In this document: piece by piece, positions 9,164-16,307 of the stretch
Position numbering within the stretch: position 1 is the first letter of the stretch
How the letters are laid out: every line of letters starts with the position of its first letter
NCBI GenBank assembly: GCA_021324935.1
Contig: JAJPIE010000012.1
Coordinates: 62,001-126,000, forward strand
DNA from: Acidobacteriota bacterium
GTDB taxonomy: Bacteria > Acidobacteriota > Terriglobia > Acidiferrales > UBA7541
Reading direction: 5' to 3'
Length of the DNA: 64,000 nt
The notes under the pieces: model-generated
The model's input: only the letters and a program-made list of their open reading frames with translations
Told to the model about the DNA's origin: nothing
The model's database searches: none
Translations under genes and position numbers: made by a program

Positions 9164-9892
9164 TTGACAGCGCGGACGGCCATGCGCTTTCCCCCGCCGG
9201 TGTGCGCGCTGAACTTCCCGATAGGCATGAACCCCGGCCTTGCGAAAGCCATCGGCGTGATGATGAAGCTCGATTTCGAGCGTGCCGTGTTGAATCGTGT
9301 GCCAGAGATTGAAGCCAATCCCGACAAGCATTTCCGCGAGGTTCTGTTCCTCTGCGACGAATACCAGCATTTCGCGACCGTCGGTGAAAATGACCCCACC
9401 GGCGACGAAAAGTTCTTCAGCCTTTCCCGCCAGCCGAAGTGCATTCCTATTGTCGCAACGCAGAGCATCAGCTCGCTTCGCTCGGCTCTGCCCGGCGAAA
9501 GCTGGCGAACCTTGCTCCAGACCTTCCGCACGAAGATCTTCCTGACGCTCGCTGATGATTTTTCCGCAAGAACCGCCAGCGAACTCTGTGGGCGCGAAGA
9601 CCGGCTCAAAGTCAGCTACAACCTTTCCGAAAGCGGGCATGACGCCCGTGTCAGCCTCCTGACCGGGAACGCTCTCTCCCATCGGGCCAACATCACCGCG
9701 TCGAAGAGCTACAACACGCAGAAGGACTACCGCTTTGACATGAAGGTGTTCACGGAACTGCGCAACGCTCAGTCCATCGTCGTTGCCTACGACGGCCTGA
9801 ATCCGATCCCGCCGTGCTACTGCTACCTCAAGCCCTATTACAACGACCCGAACAAATCCTACTTCCAGCAACTCGAGGAAGGAGCCCTCTGA
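9164..9892 (+). pseudogene. 5'-truncated TraD/TraG (VirD4)-type coupling protein
   Basis: Only the C-terminal part of a type IV coupling ATPase remains. The visible frame carries a Walker B-like segment (VLFLCDEYQHF), the ATQS motif typical of TraG/TraD ATPases, and a C-terminal TraM-recognition-like part. The N-terminal membrane anchor and Walker A domain are absent: family-like sequence begins around the NPGLAKAIG segment, and the frame upstream, open back to a stop at 9065, does not look like the family. Without Walker A the product cannot work as a DNA pump. The stop overlaps the next ATG (TGATG at 9890-9894), so the original operon order is kept downstream. Loss of the 5' part beside the helicase cargo suggests an insertion or deletion event. 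Confidence 0.7.
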
Positions 9893-10863
9893 TGCATGGC
9901 TTTGAGACCATTCTGCCGTTCCTTAAGCCTATCGAGCATCTCATTCTCGACGACTCGATTAGCGAAGTTATGGTCAATGGGTCCGACCGGGTGTTCATCG
10001 AGCGTGACGGTTTCGTACAGCAGGTTCCAGGAATCTCGCTAGGCGAACGTTCTTTGACTGTCGCCGTGAAGAACATCGCGCGACGCTTGGGGGACGACAT
10101 TTCAGAATCGAAACCGATCCTCGACTCACGCCTGCCGGACGGCAGCCGCGTCGCCGCGGTGATTCCACCGTGCAGTCTGAGCGGCGTCACATTGACGATT
10201 CGGAAGTTCAACTCCCGTCACTTCGAAATCGAGGATTTGATCCGCGCTGGCACGCTCGACCGAGGCCTGGCCAACCGGCTCGAAGACTATCTCCTACAGC
10301 GTCGCAATCTATTGATTTCCGGTGGAACCGGGACTGGGAAGACGACTCTCCTCACAGCGCTCGGTAGGTTCATTCCAGCCGACGAGCGCATCCTTCTCAT
10401 CGAGGACACCGCGGAGATTCAGCTGGCCCACGAAAACCTCGTGCGCTTCGAAGCCCGTCGCGAGCAGAACGGCACGCCCGCCGTTTCCATTCGCGACCTT
10501 TTGAAAGCAGCGCTCCGCCACCGTCCGGACCGCATTTTGCTCGGCGAGATTCGCGGCGGGGAAGCATTTGATCTCCTGCAACTTTTGAACACCGGCCACT
10601 CGGGAACGATCTCTACGATTCACGCGAGCTCTGCGAAGCAGGGGCTCTCCCGTTTCACAAGTTGCGTCCTGCAAAGCGGCGTCGAGCTGCCGTACCGCGC
10701 CATAAAGACAAACATCGGGGATTCATTGAACGTTGTCATCCAAATCGAGCGCCGACCCGGACGGCGCTTTATCTCGGAAGTGCTCGAAATCAATGGCTAC
10801 GATCCCGACGCCGACCTGTTCGACTTCTGCGTGATCTATGTGGCCCCGAGGGAACACGCATGA
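9892..10863 (+). CDS. VirB11/CpaF-family secretion ATPase (TrbB-like)
   Basis: A protein of 323 residues of the type II/IV secretion ATPase family, hexameric cytoplasmic motors that power conjugative transfer or pilus assembly. The N-terminal half (ISEVMVNG, IARRLG, RLPDGSRVA) matches the family's N-terminal domain. Walker A GGTGTGKTT is at residues 144-152, followed by an Asp box (LIEDTAEIQ), Walker B (ILLGEIRGGEAFD) and the His box (GTISTIHASS). The ATG overlaps the stop of the truncated coupling gene by one base, and the stop overlaps the next ATG, so translation is coupled. With no other pilus or mating-pair genes nearby, the ATPase may be an orphan. It is intact as far as can be seen. 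Confidence 0.88.
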   Translation: MHGFETILPFLKPIEHLILDDSISEVMVNGSDRVFIERDGFVQQVPGISLGERSLTVAVKNIARRLGDDISESKPILDSRLPDGSRVAAVIPPCSLSGVTLTIRKFNSRHFEIEDLIRAGTLDRGLANRLEDYLLQRRNLLISGGTGTGKTTLLTALGRFIPADERILLIEDTAEIQLAHENLVRFEARREQNGTPAVSIRDLLKAALRHRPDRILLGEIRGGEAFDLLQLLNTGHSGTISTIHASSAKQGLSRFTSCVLQSGVELPYRAIKTNIGDSLNVVIQIERRPGRRFISEVLEINGYDPDADLFDFCVIYVAPREHA

Positions 10864-11762
10864 CAAACGGCCATTCGTTTTTACCCAGACCTCTTACGGC
10901 CTCGCAATACGTCCTCACGCTGCACGAGCCAAACGATCGTGTTGCGATTCTGGTGCGCAATCGCTCCCGCGAGCAGATCATGCAGCGCATCTCTCGCGCC
11001 GAGGACATCGCGCATCCATCGTTTCAGAAATGGCTTCAGCAGCAGAACGACTGCGGCGCGGACATCTTTCTCGGCATGAATCCCCTGCGCGCCAACAGCT
11101 TTGCGAGAACGAAAGAGAGCGTCCGCGAGATTCGCCACGTCTATCTCGATCTCGATGAGGAAGCCGCCGCCTCGCTCCGCGCCATTCGCACGGACGGGGG
11201 CACGCCCGTGCCGAACTTCGTGCTCGACACTTCACCCGACAAACATCAGATCGTCTGGCGCGTCGAGGGCTTCGATCGAACGCAGGCAGAGGCTCTTCTA
11301 CGATCCCTTGCCGTGCAGTTCCACGGAGATATCGCGGCAACCGATATTTCTCGTGTTCTCCGAATGCCCGGCTTTGCGAACCGCAAATACAATGAAGCGT
11401 TTCTTGTCCGCGCAATCCAGGAATCGGACGCGATTCATCACCTACGCGATTTCGCGATTCACGAAGACTCACCCGACGCCCTCCGCCGTCTGGCGGACGG
11501 CCAAGAGTCGCCCCGCCGAATGCCCGCTGGTCACCGAACCCAGTCTGAAGCGGACTGGGCATACGCCAAGCGCGCTCTTGCTCGCGGTGACGATCCCGAG
11601 CAGATCATTCAACGCATCGCGGACTACCGTGCGGACGACAAGGCTGACCCGCTCTATTACGCGAGACATACGGTTCAAAAGGCATTGAAGACCAATGAAA
11701 CGTCAGACCGGCCGGCTTCATCTCTGCCGCGCTTCGTGGAAACGGCTGAGCGGGATCATTAA
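10860..11762 (+). CDS. RepB-type DNA primase domain protein of a mobile element
   Basis: A protein of about 300 residues. The segment with VYLDLDE followed by NFVLDTSPDKHQIVWRVEGF matches the RepB_primase domain (archaeo-eukaryotic primase fold) found in plasmid and integrative-element replication proteins; the acidic DLD residues are likely metal ligands. A later ATDISRVLRMPGFANRK segment also fits primase families, where it marks the nucleotide-binding region. The C-terminal 100 residues resemble the small helical tail common in these proteins (SEADWAYAKRALARG). The ATG at 10860 overlaps the preceding TGA (ATGA), supporting this start over longer in-frame alternatives. The likely role is priming of replication of the element after transfer or excision. 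Confidence 0.82.
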   Translation: MTNGHSFLPRPLTASQYVLTLHEPNDRVAILVRNRSREQIMQRISRAEDIAHPSFQKWLQQQNDCGADIFLGMNPLRANSFARTKESVREIRHVYLDLDEEAAASLRAIRTDGGTPVPNFVLDTSPDKHQIVWRVEGFDRTQAEALLRSLAVQFHGDIAATDISRVLRMPGFANRKYNEAFLVRAIQESDAIHHLRDFAIHEDSPDALRRLADGQESPRRMPAGHRTQSEADWAYAKRALARGDDPEQIIQRIADYRADDKADPLYYARHTVQKALKTNETSDRPASSLPRFVETAERDH

Positions 11763-11775
11763 TTGGAGGTATGGA

Positions 11776-12012
11776 ATGACTCCCAAGCAGCTGCCTGAAC
11801 TGCACCTCGTGCGTAAGTCGGAAACCGAGTTGGTCAGCGTGGAGCAGGCCGCCCAGATTCTCTCTGTATCGGTGTCGACGCTCTACGGCTGGGTCTGGCA
11901 GAGGAGAATTGCGTTCGTCAAGCTCGGACGGGCCCTGCGCTTTGATGTCTCCGATCTTCAGGAATTCATCCGCCGTAACAGAGTGCAGCCTCGCGCCAGC
12001 GCGAAATTCTGA
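11776..12012 (+). CDS. Excisionase-like helix-turn-helix protein (MerR/Xis-type HTH_17)
   Basis: A protein of 78 residues containing the HTH_17 pattern seen in excisionases and small DNA-binding proteins of integrative elements: VSVEQAAQILSVSVSTLYGWV, a basic wing with FVKLGRALRF, then DVSDLQEFIRR. A GGAGG Shine-Dalgarno at 11765-11769 lies six bases before ATG 11776 and decides the start; the ATG at 11771 opens only a two-codon frame. It lies between the primase and integrase genes, the usual place of Xis, which bends attachment-site DNA and directs the integrase toward excision. A simple transcription regulator is the alternative. Confidence 0.85.
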   Translation: MTPKQLPELHLVRKSETELVSVEQAAQILSVSVSTLYGWVWQRRIAFVKLGRALRFDVSDLQEFIRRNRVQPRASAKF

Positions 12013-12077
12013 GGAGAACCCTCGCCTCATTGCTACAATGACCGCACGGCTGGCAAAGGGTAGAAAGAGAGCCGTAG

Positions 12078-13178
12078 ATGGGAGTTTTTCAAAGAGGAGG
12101 TATTTGGTGGATCGACTATTACGATCGCGACCACCAGCGAATCCGGGAGTCGACGAACACGGGATCGCGCCGCGAAGCAGAAAACCTTCTGGCGCTTCGT
12201 AAATCCGAAATCCTACGAGGGCTGCACAAACAGCCTTCACAGGTCACGTTCGGCGACTTCGGGAAGCGGTACATGGAGTATGCGAAGGTCAACAAGCGGT
12301 CTTGGTTGAGGGACGAACAATTGCTTGGACATCTGCAAACCTACTTCGGAAAAGACGTGCTGCTGGCGGAGATCGATGTTGCCCGCATCGAGGGCTACAA
12401 AATCGAGCGGCGCAACAAGGTCTCCGGCTCGACCGTCAACCGCGAGCTTGCTCTGCTCAAGCGCATGTTCAACCTGGCCATCGACTGGGATGACTTCACG
12501 GAACGAAATCCGGTGTGCAAGGTCAGATTCTTCAAGGAATTCAACACCGGGTCCAGGGTCGTCAGCCCAGAGGAGGAGAAAAAACTCATCGAGAACGCCG
12601 CTCCGTTCATGCAGGACCTGATTGTCTTCGGCCTGAACACGGGGTTGCGCGTCGGCGAGATTTTCTCTTTGCGATGGTCGAACGTGGATCTGAAGCAGAA
12701 CGTTCTGAACGTATTTGCCCACAAAACCTGGAAGACTCGAACTGTTCCAATGAACAAAGAAGTGCGCAGGGTCATCGAGGCGTGGAGTTCAAATCGAAAG
12801 AACGACCTGGTCTTCTACAACACCGAGACCGGCAAGTCCTTCGTGGATCTGAAAGCAGGCTTTGGACTTGCGTGCGAAAAGGCGGGAATTACGGGCGTCA
12901 CCTGGCATACGCTGCGGCACACGTTCGCCTCGCGTTTGATCGAGCGCGGCGTGGATATAGTCACAGTGCAACAATTGCTCGGACATTCGACAGTCACCGT
13001 AACCATGCGTTATACGCACACAAATCTCGAGTCGAAGAAGGCGGCAGTGGAGCAACTTTCGAATTTTGGTCACAATTTGGTCACAGTTTGCACCAAAAAG
13101 CAGCAACGGACTCGAATGGTCACAAATTCGAATGCTAAACCATTGAATACGCTACAATTTAATCGGAGGAGTGGGTGA
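12078..13178 (+). CDS. int: Tyrosine site-specific recombinase (integrase)
   Basis: A protein of 366 residues with an N-terminal arm-binding-like region, a core-binding SAM-like domain (about 55-150) and a C-terminal catalytic domain. The catalytic set is visible: R191 in GLRVGEI, H277-x-x-R280 in HTLRHTF, H303 in LLGHS and the nucleophile Y312 in MRYTH. The 54 residues after the tyrosine are longer than usual and low in recognisable structure, and the last codons run 14 bp into tRNA-Ser(UGA). The protein inserts and excises the element, very probably at this tRNA. Three copies of a GGTCACA repeat occur near the 3' end of the gene. The gene appears intact. Confidence 0.93.
   Translation: MGVFQRGGIWWIDYYDRDHQRIRESTNTGSRREAENLLALRKSEILRGLHKQPSQVTFGDFGKRYMEYAKVNKRSWLRDEQLLGHLQTYFGKDVLLAEIDVARIEGYKIERRNKVSGSTVNRELALLKRMFNLAIDWDDFTERNPVCKVRFFKEFNTGSRVVSPEEEKKLIENAAPFMQDLIVFGLNTGLRVGEIFSLRWSNVDLKQNVLNVFAHKTWKTRTVPMNKEVRRVIEAWSSNRKNDLVFYNTETGKSFVDLKAGFGLACEKAGITGVTWHTLRHTFASRLIERGVDIVTVQQLLGHSTVTVTMRYTHTNLESKKAAVEQLSNFGHNLVTVCTKKQQRTRMVTNSNAKPLNTLQFNRRSG
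13068..13128 (+). repeat. Three 11-bp direct repeats, candidate integrase arm sites
   Basis: GGTCACAATTT (13068-13078) is followed immediately by GGTCACAGTTT (13079-13089), and a third copy GGTCACAAATT lies at 13118-13128. They sit 37-97 bases before the tRNA, inside the end of the integrase gene. Spaced direct repeats beside an attachment core are typical of arm-type sites bound by the integrase N-terminal domain or by Xis. The function is inferred from position only. Confidence 0.45.
13153..13158 (+). promoter_or_regulatory. Candidate -10 box (TACAAT) for tRNA-Ser
   Basis: TACAAT ends seven bases before the first base of the mature tRNA and lies inside the integrase coding sequence. No good -35 hexamer is found at 16-18 bases upstream, so this is a weak call. 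If right, the tRNA is transcribed from sequence belonging to the element side of the junction. Confidence 0.3.
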
Positions 13179-13254
13179 GCGGTTGAAACCGGCGGTCTTG
13201 AAAACCGTTAGGCTCGAAAGGGTCTCGGGGGTTCGAATCCCTCCTCCTCCGCCA
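13165..13254 (+). tRNA. tRNA-Ser(UGA), with encoded CCA
   Basis: A complete type II tRNA of 90 bases. The 7-bp acceptor stem GGAGGAG (13165-13171) pairs with CTCCTCC (13244-13250). The anticodon loop contains TGA, giving UGA for serine UCA codons. A long variable arm follows, as expected for tRNA-Ser, then a T-loop TTCGAAT (13232-13238) with a 5-bp stem. G is the discriminator base and CCA is encoded at 13252-13254. The upstream integrase gene overlaps the first 14 bases, and a gene remnant begins straight after the CCA, so the tRNA is an attachment hotspot. Confidence 0.95.
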
Positions 13255-13475
13255 CTGAGTACCTGTACGGTCCGAAGATATCCTTTACCGAGCTGGAAGC
13301 CCAGCAGTGCGTGGACACGGTCGATGATGAACGCATGGAATTCATTCAAAAGTATTTCAAGGTAGAGTGGCCAACGCGTTGGCTGTATCACCTGATGCTG
13401 AACACGTCGATCGGCGAGGAAACCGTGGTTAAGGCGATCGTGGATTTCATGCAGATAATGAACGCAAAGGTCTGA
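13255..13475 (+). pseudogene. C-terminal remnant of a cytidylate kinase-like gene
   Basis: Directly after the tRNA CCA one frame encodes about 73 residues that look like a real protein end but have no start codon of their own; the frame runs back through the tRNA to a stop at 13209. The residues include DDERMEFIQKYF, WPTRWLYHLMLNTS and GEETVVKAI. These match my memory of the C-terminus of cytidylate kinase-like (AAA-type NMP kinase) proteins common in Acidobacteriota. The fragment lacks the P-loop domain and should be inactive. The family is uncertain, but the coding character of the fragment is fairly clear. Confidence 0.5.
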
Positions 13476-13603
13476 GCGGCCATTGCTAACTGTTTGCAAA
13501 TACTCTGGTTGTTCCGCAAGACCAGGTAATTGTTTGGCCAAAAGCGCGCCAATATCATAGCGGGGCTGAGGCATCCTTTTTAGAATAGTGTGTTGGTAAT
13601 GGT

Positions 13604-15415
13604 ATGTCCGAAGCCCGCAGAATCGCCTGGCTCGTGGGGAGTTGGGCCGTATTCCTCGGAGTGTATGCCGGGGCTTCCTTCTATTTGAAAAAAGGTTCTT
13701 CGCTGACAGAGTTTGGCGATATCGCGCAGTGCTTCGTGCCGCTGATCGCGAATGCCGGGCTATTGATCAATGCGGGAACACCGCACTGGCGGCGAAACAT
13801 TTTCTGGATGCTGCTGGCGTTGAGCTGCACGATGTGGATGATCGGGCAGTTCGAATGGACCTATTACGAAATTTATTTGCGGCGGGACGTGCCCGACCCC
13901 TTCGCGGGAGACATTATCTTCTTCCTGCGAGGTATTCCCCTGATCGCGGCGCTGGCGCTGCGGCCTCACCTGAAGCGCGAAGAACTTCGGGTGGGTATGG
14001 GCTATCTGGACTTCGGGCTGTTGTTGACGTGGTGGACGTTCTTGTATGTGTTTTTCGTGCTGCCGTGGATGTACGTCAGCCGGTCCAGCGAGATCTACAA
14101 TTATGCTTACAATTTGCTGAACACGTTCCAGCAATTCGTGGTCGTCATGGGATTCGCCATCTTTTGGCTGAGGACGCGCAACGCGTGGCGCACGGTATAC
14201 GCTTACCTATTCGCAGCGTCGGCGTTATACATGCTGAGTTCGTTGACAACGAACGTCGCCATTTCACGAAACGACTACTACACAGGAAGCCTGTACGATC
14301 TTCCGCTGATAACAACGTTTTTCGTGTATGGGTTGGCCGGATTTGTGGCATTTCAGAAGCGAAAACAGTTGGATTTGCGCTCGGAGGGCGGGTTGGGGGA
14401 TGAAGCCGACCGGGCAGCCACGGGTCACGCATGGGCGGCGCGTTTTGCGATGGCGGCGGTCCTCTCCCTGCCGCTGTTTGCACTGTACGCGATGCACCTG
14501 GAACGATCCGCTCCGGGGATTCGCGATTTTCGGCTGACCGTGACCCTTGTGGCGGCGGTTCCGCTGGTTCTGCTGGTGTTTCTGCGCACCCATCTGGCAG
14601 ACAAAGACCGCGCCAGGCTGCTGGCGAAATCGGAATCTTCGATTGAGAATTTGCAGCGGCTTCAGGCACAGATGGTGCAGTCCGAAAAGTTGATTTCGCT
14701 GGGGCAATTGGCCGCGGGCGCGGCGCACGAAATCAACAATCCACTGACGGCAATTCTGGGATATTCCGATCTGCTTGCGGATGATCCAGGGCTGCCGGAC
14801 CGGGCGCGGGCAACGGCAGGAAAAATCCGCGAGCAGGCGCGACGCACGCGCAGCCTGGTGCAAAATCTCCTGAGTTTTGCCCGGCAGGTCCCGCCGGAGA
14901 GAACGCTGCTGGATATCAATTCGGTGATAACCAATGCCGTGCAGTTGCGCGCGCTGGATTTGCACAGTGGCGGATCGCGGATTGAGACGCAGCTTGAGTC
15001 AGTGTTGCCGGGAGTACGCGGCGACCAGAACCAGTTGATGCAGGTCTTCTTTAACATCGTCAATAACGGTCTGGATGCGATGGGGGAGCAGGGCGGGGGA
15101 GTTCTAACCATCAAGACCGTGCGGGATCGCGGAAACGTCGTGATTCTCTTTTCGGATACAGGACCCGGCATTAAGGAGCCGCACCGAGTGTTTGATCCGT
15201 TTTACACGACGAAGCCGGTTGGAAAGGGTACCGGGCTGGGTTTAAGCATCTGCTACGGCATTGTGCAGGAGCACGGCGGAAAAATCTCGTGCTACAACGG
15301 ACAGAATGGCGGGGCCATCTTCCGCGTTGAACTGCCTGCGGTTCTGGCAATGCTTCCCACGGGGAAGAATCCGCCGCCTAACCCGGCCGCGGTTCCCAGC
15401 AACAAACAGGGATGA
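13604..15415 (+). CDS. Membrane sensor histidine kinase
   Basis: A protein of 603 residues. The first 310 or so residues contain about eight to ten hydrophobic segments without a known extracellular domain, so the signal may be sensed within the membrane. After a short coiled coil come HisKA, with phospho-acceptor H375 in AAHEINNPL, and HATPase_c with the N box (NIVNNGLDAM), G1 (DTGPGI), F box (FDPFYTTK) and G2 (GTGLGLS). The enzyme should autophosphorylate and pass phosphate to a response regulator, but none is encoded nearby. An ABC exporter operon follows on the same strand after about 100 bases. A TAGAAT -10-like box lies at 13581-13586 without a clear -35. Confidence 0.88.
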   Translation: MSEARRIAWLVGSWAVFLGVYAGASFYLKKGSSLTEFGDIAQCFVPLIANAGLLINAGTPHWRRNIFWMLLALSCTMWMIGQFEWTYYEIYLRRDVPDPFAGDIIFFLRGIPLIAALALRPHLKREELRVGMGYLDFGLLLTWWTFLYVFFVLPWMYVSRSSEIYNYAYNLLNTFQQFVVVMGFAIFWLRTRNAWRTVYAYLFAASALYMLSSLTTNVAISRNDYYTGSLYDLPLITTFFVYGLAGFVAFQKRKQLDLRSEGGLGDEADRAATGHAWAARFAMAAVLSLPLFALYAMHLERSAPGIRDFRLTVTLVAAVPLVLLVFLRTHLADKDRARLLAKSESSIENLQRLQAQMVQSEKLISLGQLAAGAAHEINNPLTAILGYSDLLADDPGLPDRARATAGKIREQARRTRSLVQNLLSFARQVPPERTLLDINSVITNAVQLRALDLHSGGSRIETQLESVLPGVRGDQNQLMQVFFNIVNNGLDAMGEQGGGVLTIKTVRDRGNVVILFSDTGPGIKEPHRVFDPFYTTKPVGKGTGLGLSICYGIVQEHGGKISCYNGQNGGAIFRVELPAVLAMLPTGKNPPPNPAAVPSNKQG

Positions 15416-15518
15416 GCAGCGCGGCGGGATACGCTTCATCGAAATTACTGGCTTCGCAATCCGTAGAACTTTACAGTGGTGGTGTCTGCCGGACGGGTGT
15501 CGGCAAAAGGCCGGGTCC

Positions 15519-16307
15519 ATGAGCGAAATTGCCATACGGACGGAACAGCTTACGCGCCGCTTTGGTTCGTTGACGGCGGTGGAGTCCATCGATTTGCGGG
15601 TGAATGCGGGTCAGTTTTTCGGGTTCCTGGGCCCGAACGGCGCGGGAAAATCCACGACGATCAAAATGTTAACCGGATTGCTCGCGCCGACTTCCGGACG
15701 CATGGAACTTCTCGGACTTGATTTTCAAAGCAACCTGATCGAGGTAAAGCGGCAGATCGGAGTCGTCCCCGAAGGGATGGGACTTTTCGAAAGGTTGACC
15801 GGCCGGGAATATTTACGTTTTGTCGGCAGGATGTATGGCTTAGATCGCTCCACAACGGAAAAACGGACGGAAGAATTGCTGGAGTTCATGCAACTGGCAG
15901 ACAGAGAAAAAACGCTGATCGTGGATTATTCCCACGGAATGCAGAAAAAGATCGCGTTGGCCGCAGCGGTAATTCACCGGCCGCGCATTCTGTTTCTGGA
16001 CGAACCTTTTGAAGGAGTGGACGCGCTTGCCGCCGGCGCCCTGAAGGCGTTGCTGGCGCGGATGACGGAGCGCGGCGTAACCATTTTCTTGACCTCGCAC
16101 GTGCTGGAAATTGTGGAGCGCCTATGCAGTCACGTGGCCATCATTCACAAAGGGCGTCTGGTAGCGCAGGGATCATTAGATGAGCTGCGCGCGGGAGTTG
16201 AAGAAAACGAGGGAGAGAAGAAAACACTGGAGCAGAGTTTCCTGTCGATTGTGGGGCAGAGCGGCGGAGAGCGGGCGCGATTGGAGGATCTGTCGTGGCT
16301 GACCTAG
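15519..16307 (+). CDS. ABC transporter ATP-binding protein (ABC-2 type exporter)
   Basis: A protein of 262 residues with a full nucleotide-binding domain: Walker A GPNGAGKST (38-46), a Q-loop region (IGVVPEG), a divergent signature YSHGMQKK in place of LSGGQ, Walker B ILFLDEPFEGVD and switch histidine in LTSHV. The C-terminal extension of about 45 residues is charged. It is of the CcmA/NatA-like subfamily that works with ABC-2 membrane proteins. ATG 15519 gives the canonical N-terminus. The stop overlaps the start of the permease gene, so the two are co-translated and probably form one exporter. The substrate is unknown. Confidence 0.9.
   Translation: MSEIAIRTEQLTRRFGSLTAVESIDLRVNAGQFFGFLGPNGAGKSTTIKMLTGLLAPTSGRMELLGLDFQSNLIEVKRQIGVVPEGMGLFERLTGREYLRFVGRMYGLDRSTTEKRTEELLEFMQLADREKTLIVDYSHGMQKKIALAAAVIHRPRILFLDEPFEGVDALAAGALKALLARMTERGVTIFLTSHVLEIVERLCSHVAIIHKGRLVAQGSLDELRAGVEENEGEKKTLEQSFLSIVGQSGGERARLEDLSWLT

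Larger units (their letters stand above)
1..13178. mobile_element. Integrative element or remnant at tRNA-Ser, left end outside window
   Basis: The segment groups genes typical of integrative mobilizable elements: an ArdC-like antirestriction protein, a broken TraD/TraG-type coupling protein, a VirB11/CpaF-type ATPase, a RepB-type primase, an excisionase-like HTH protein, and a tyrosine integrase that abuts tRNA-Ser(UGA). Two large helicase-nuclease genes sit inside as cargo. No relaxase and no other type IV secretion genes are visible, so either they lie left of the window or the element is decayed. The right boundary is taken as the integrase/tRNA junction. The left attachment site is not visible, so the extent is inferred. 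Confidence 0.6.

Noticed and set aside
13152..13574. Minus-strand frame of 140 codons across tRNA-Ser
   Set aside because: It is antisense to the tRNA and to the kinase-like remnant; the GIRTPET-type stretch is a well-known false translation of tRNA-Ser.
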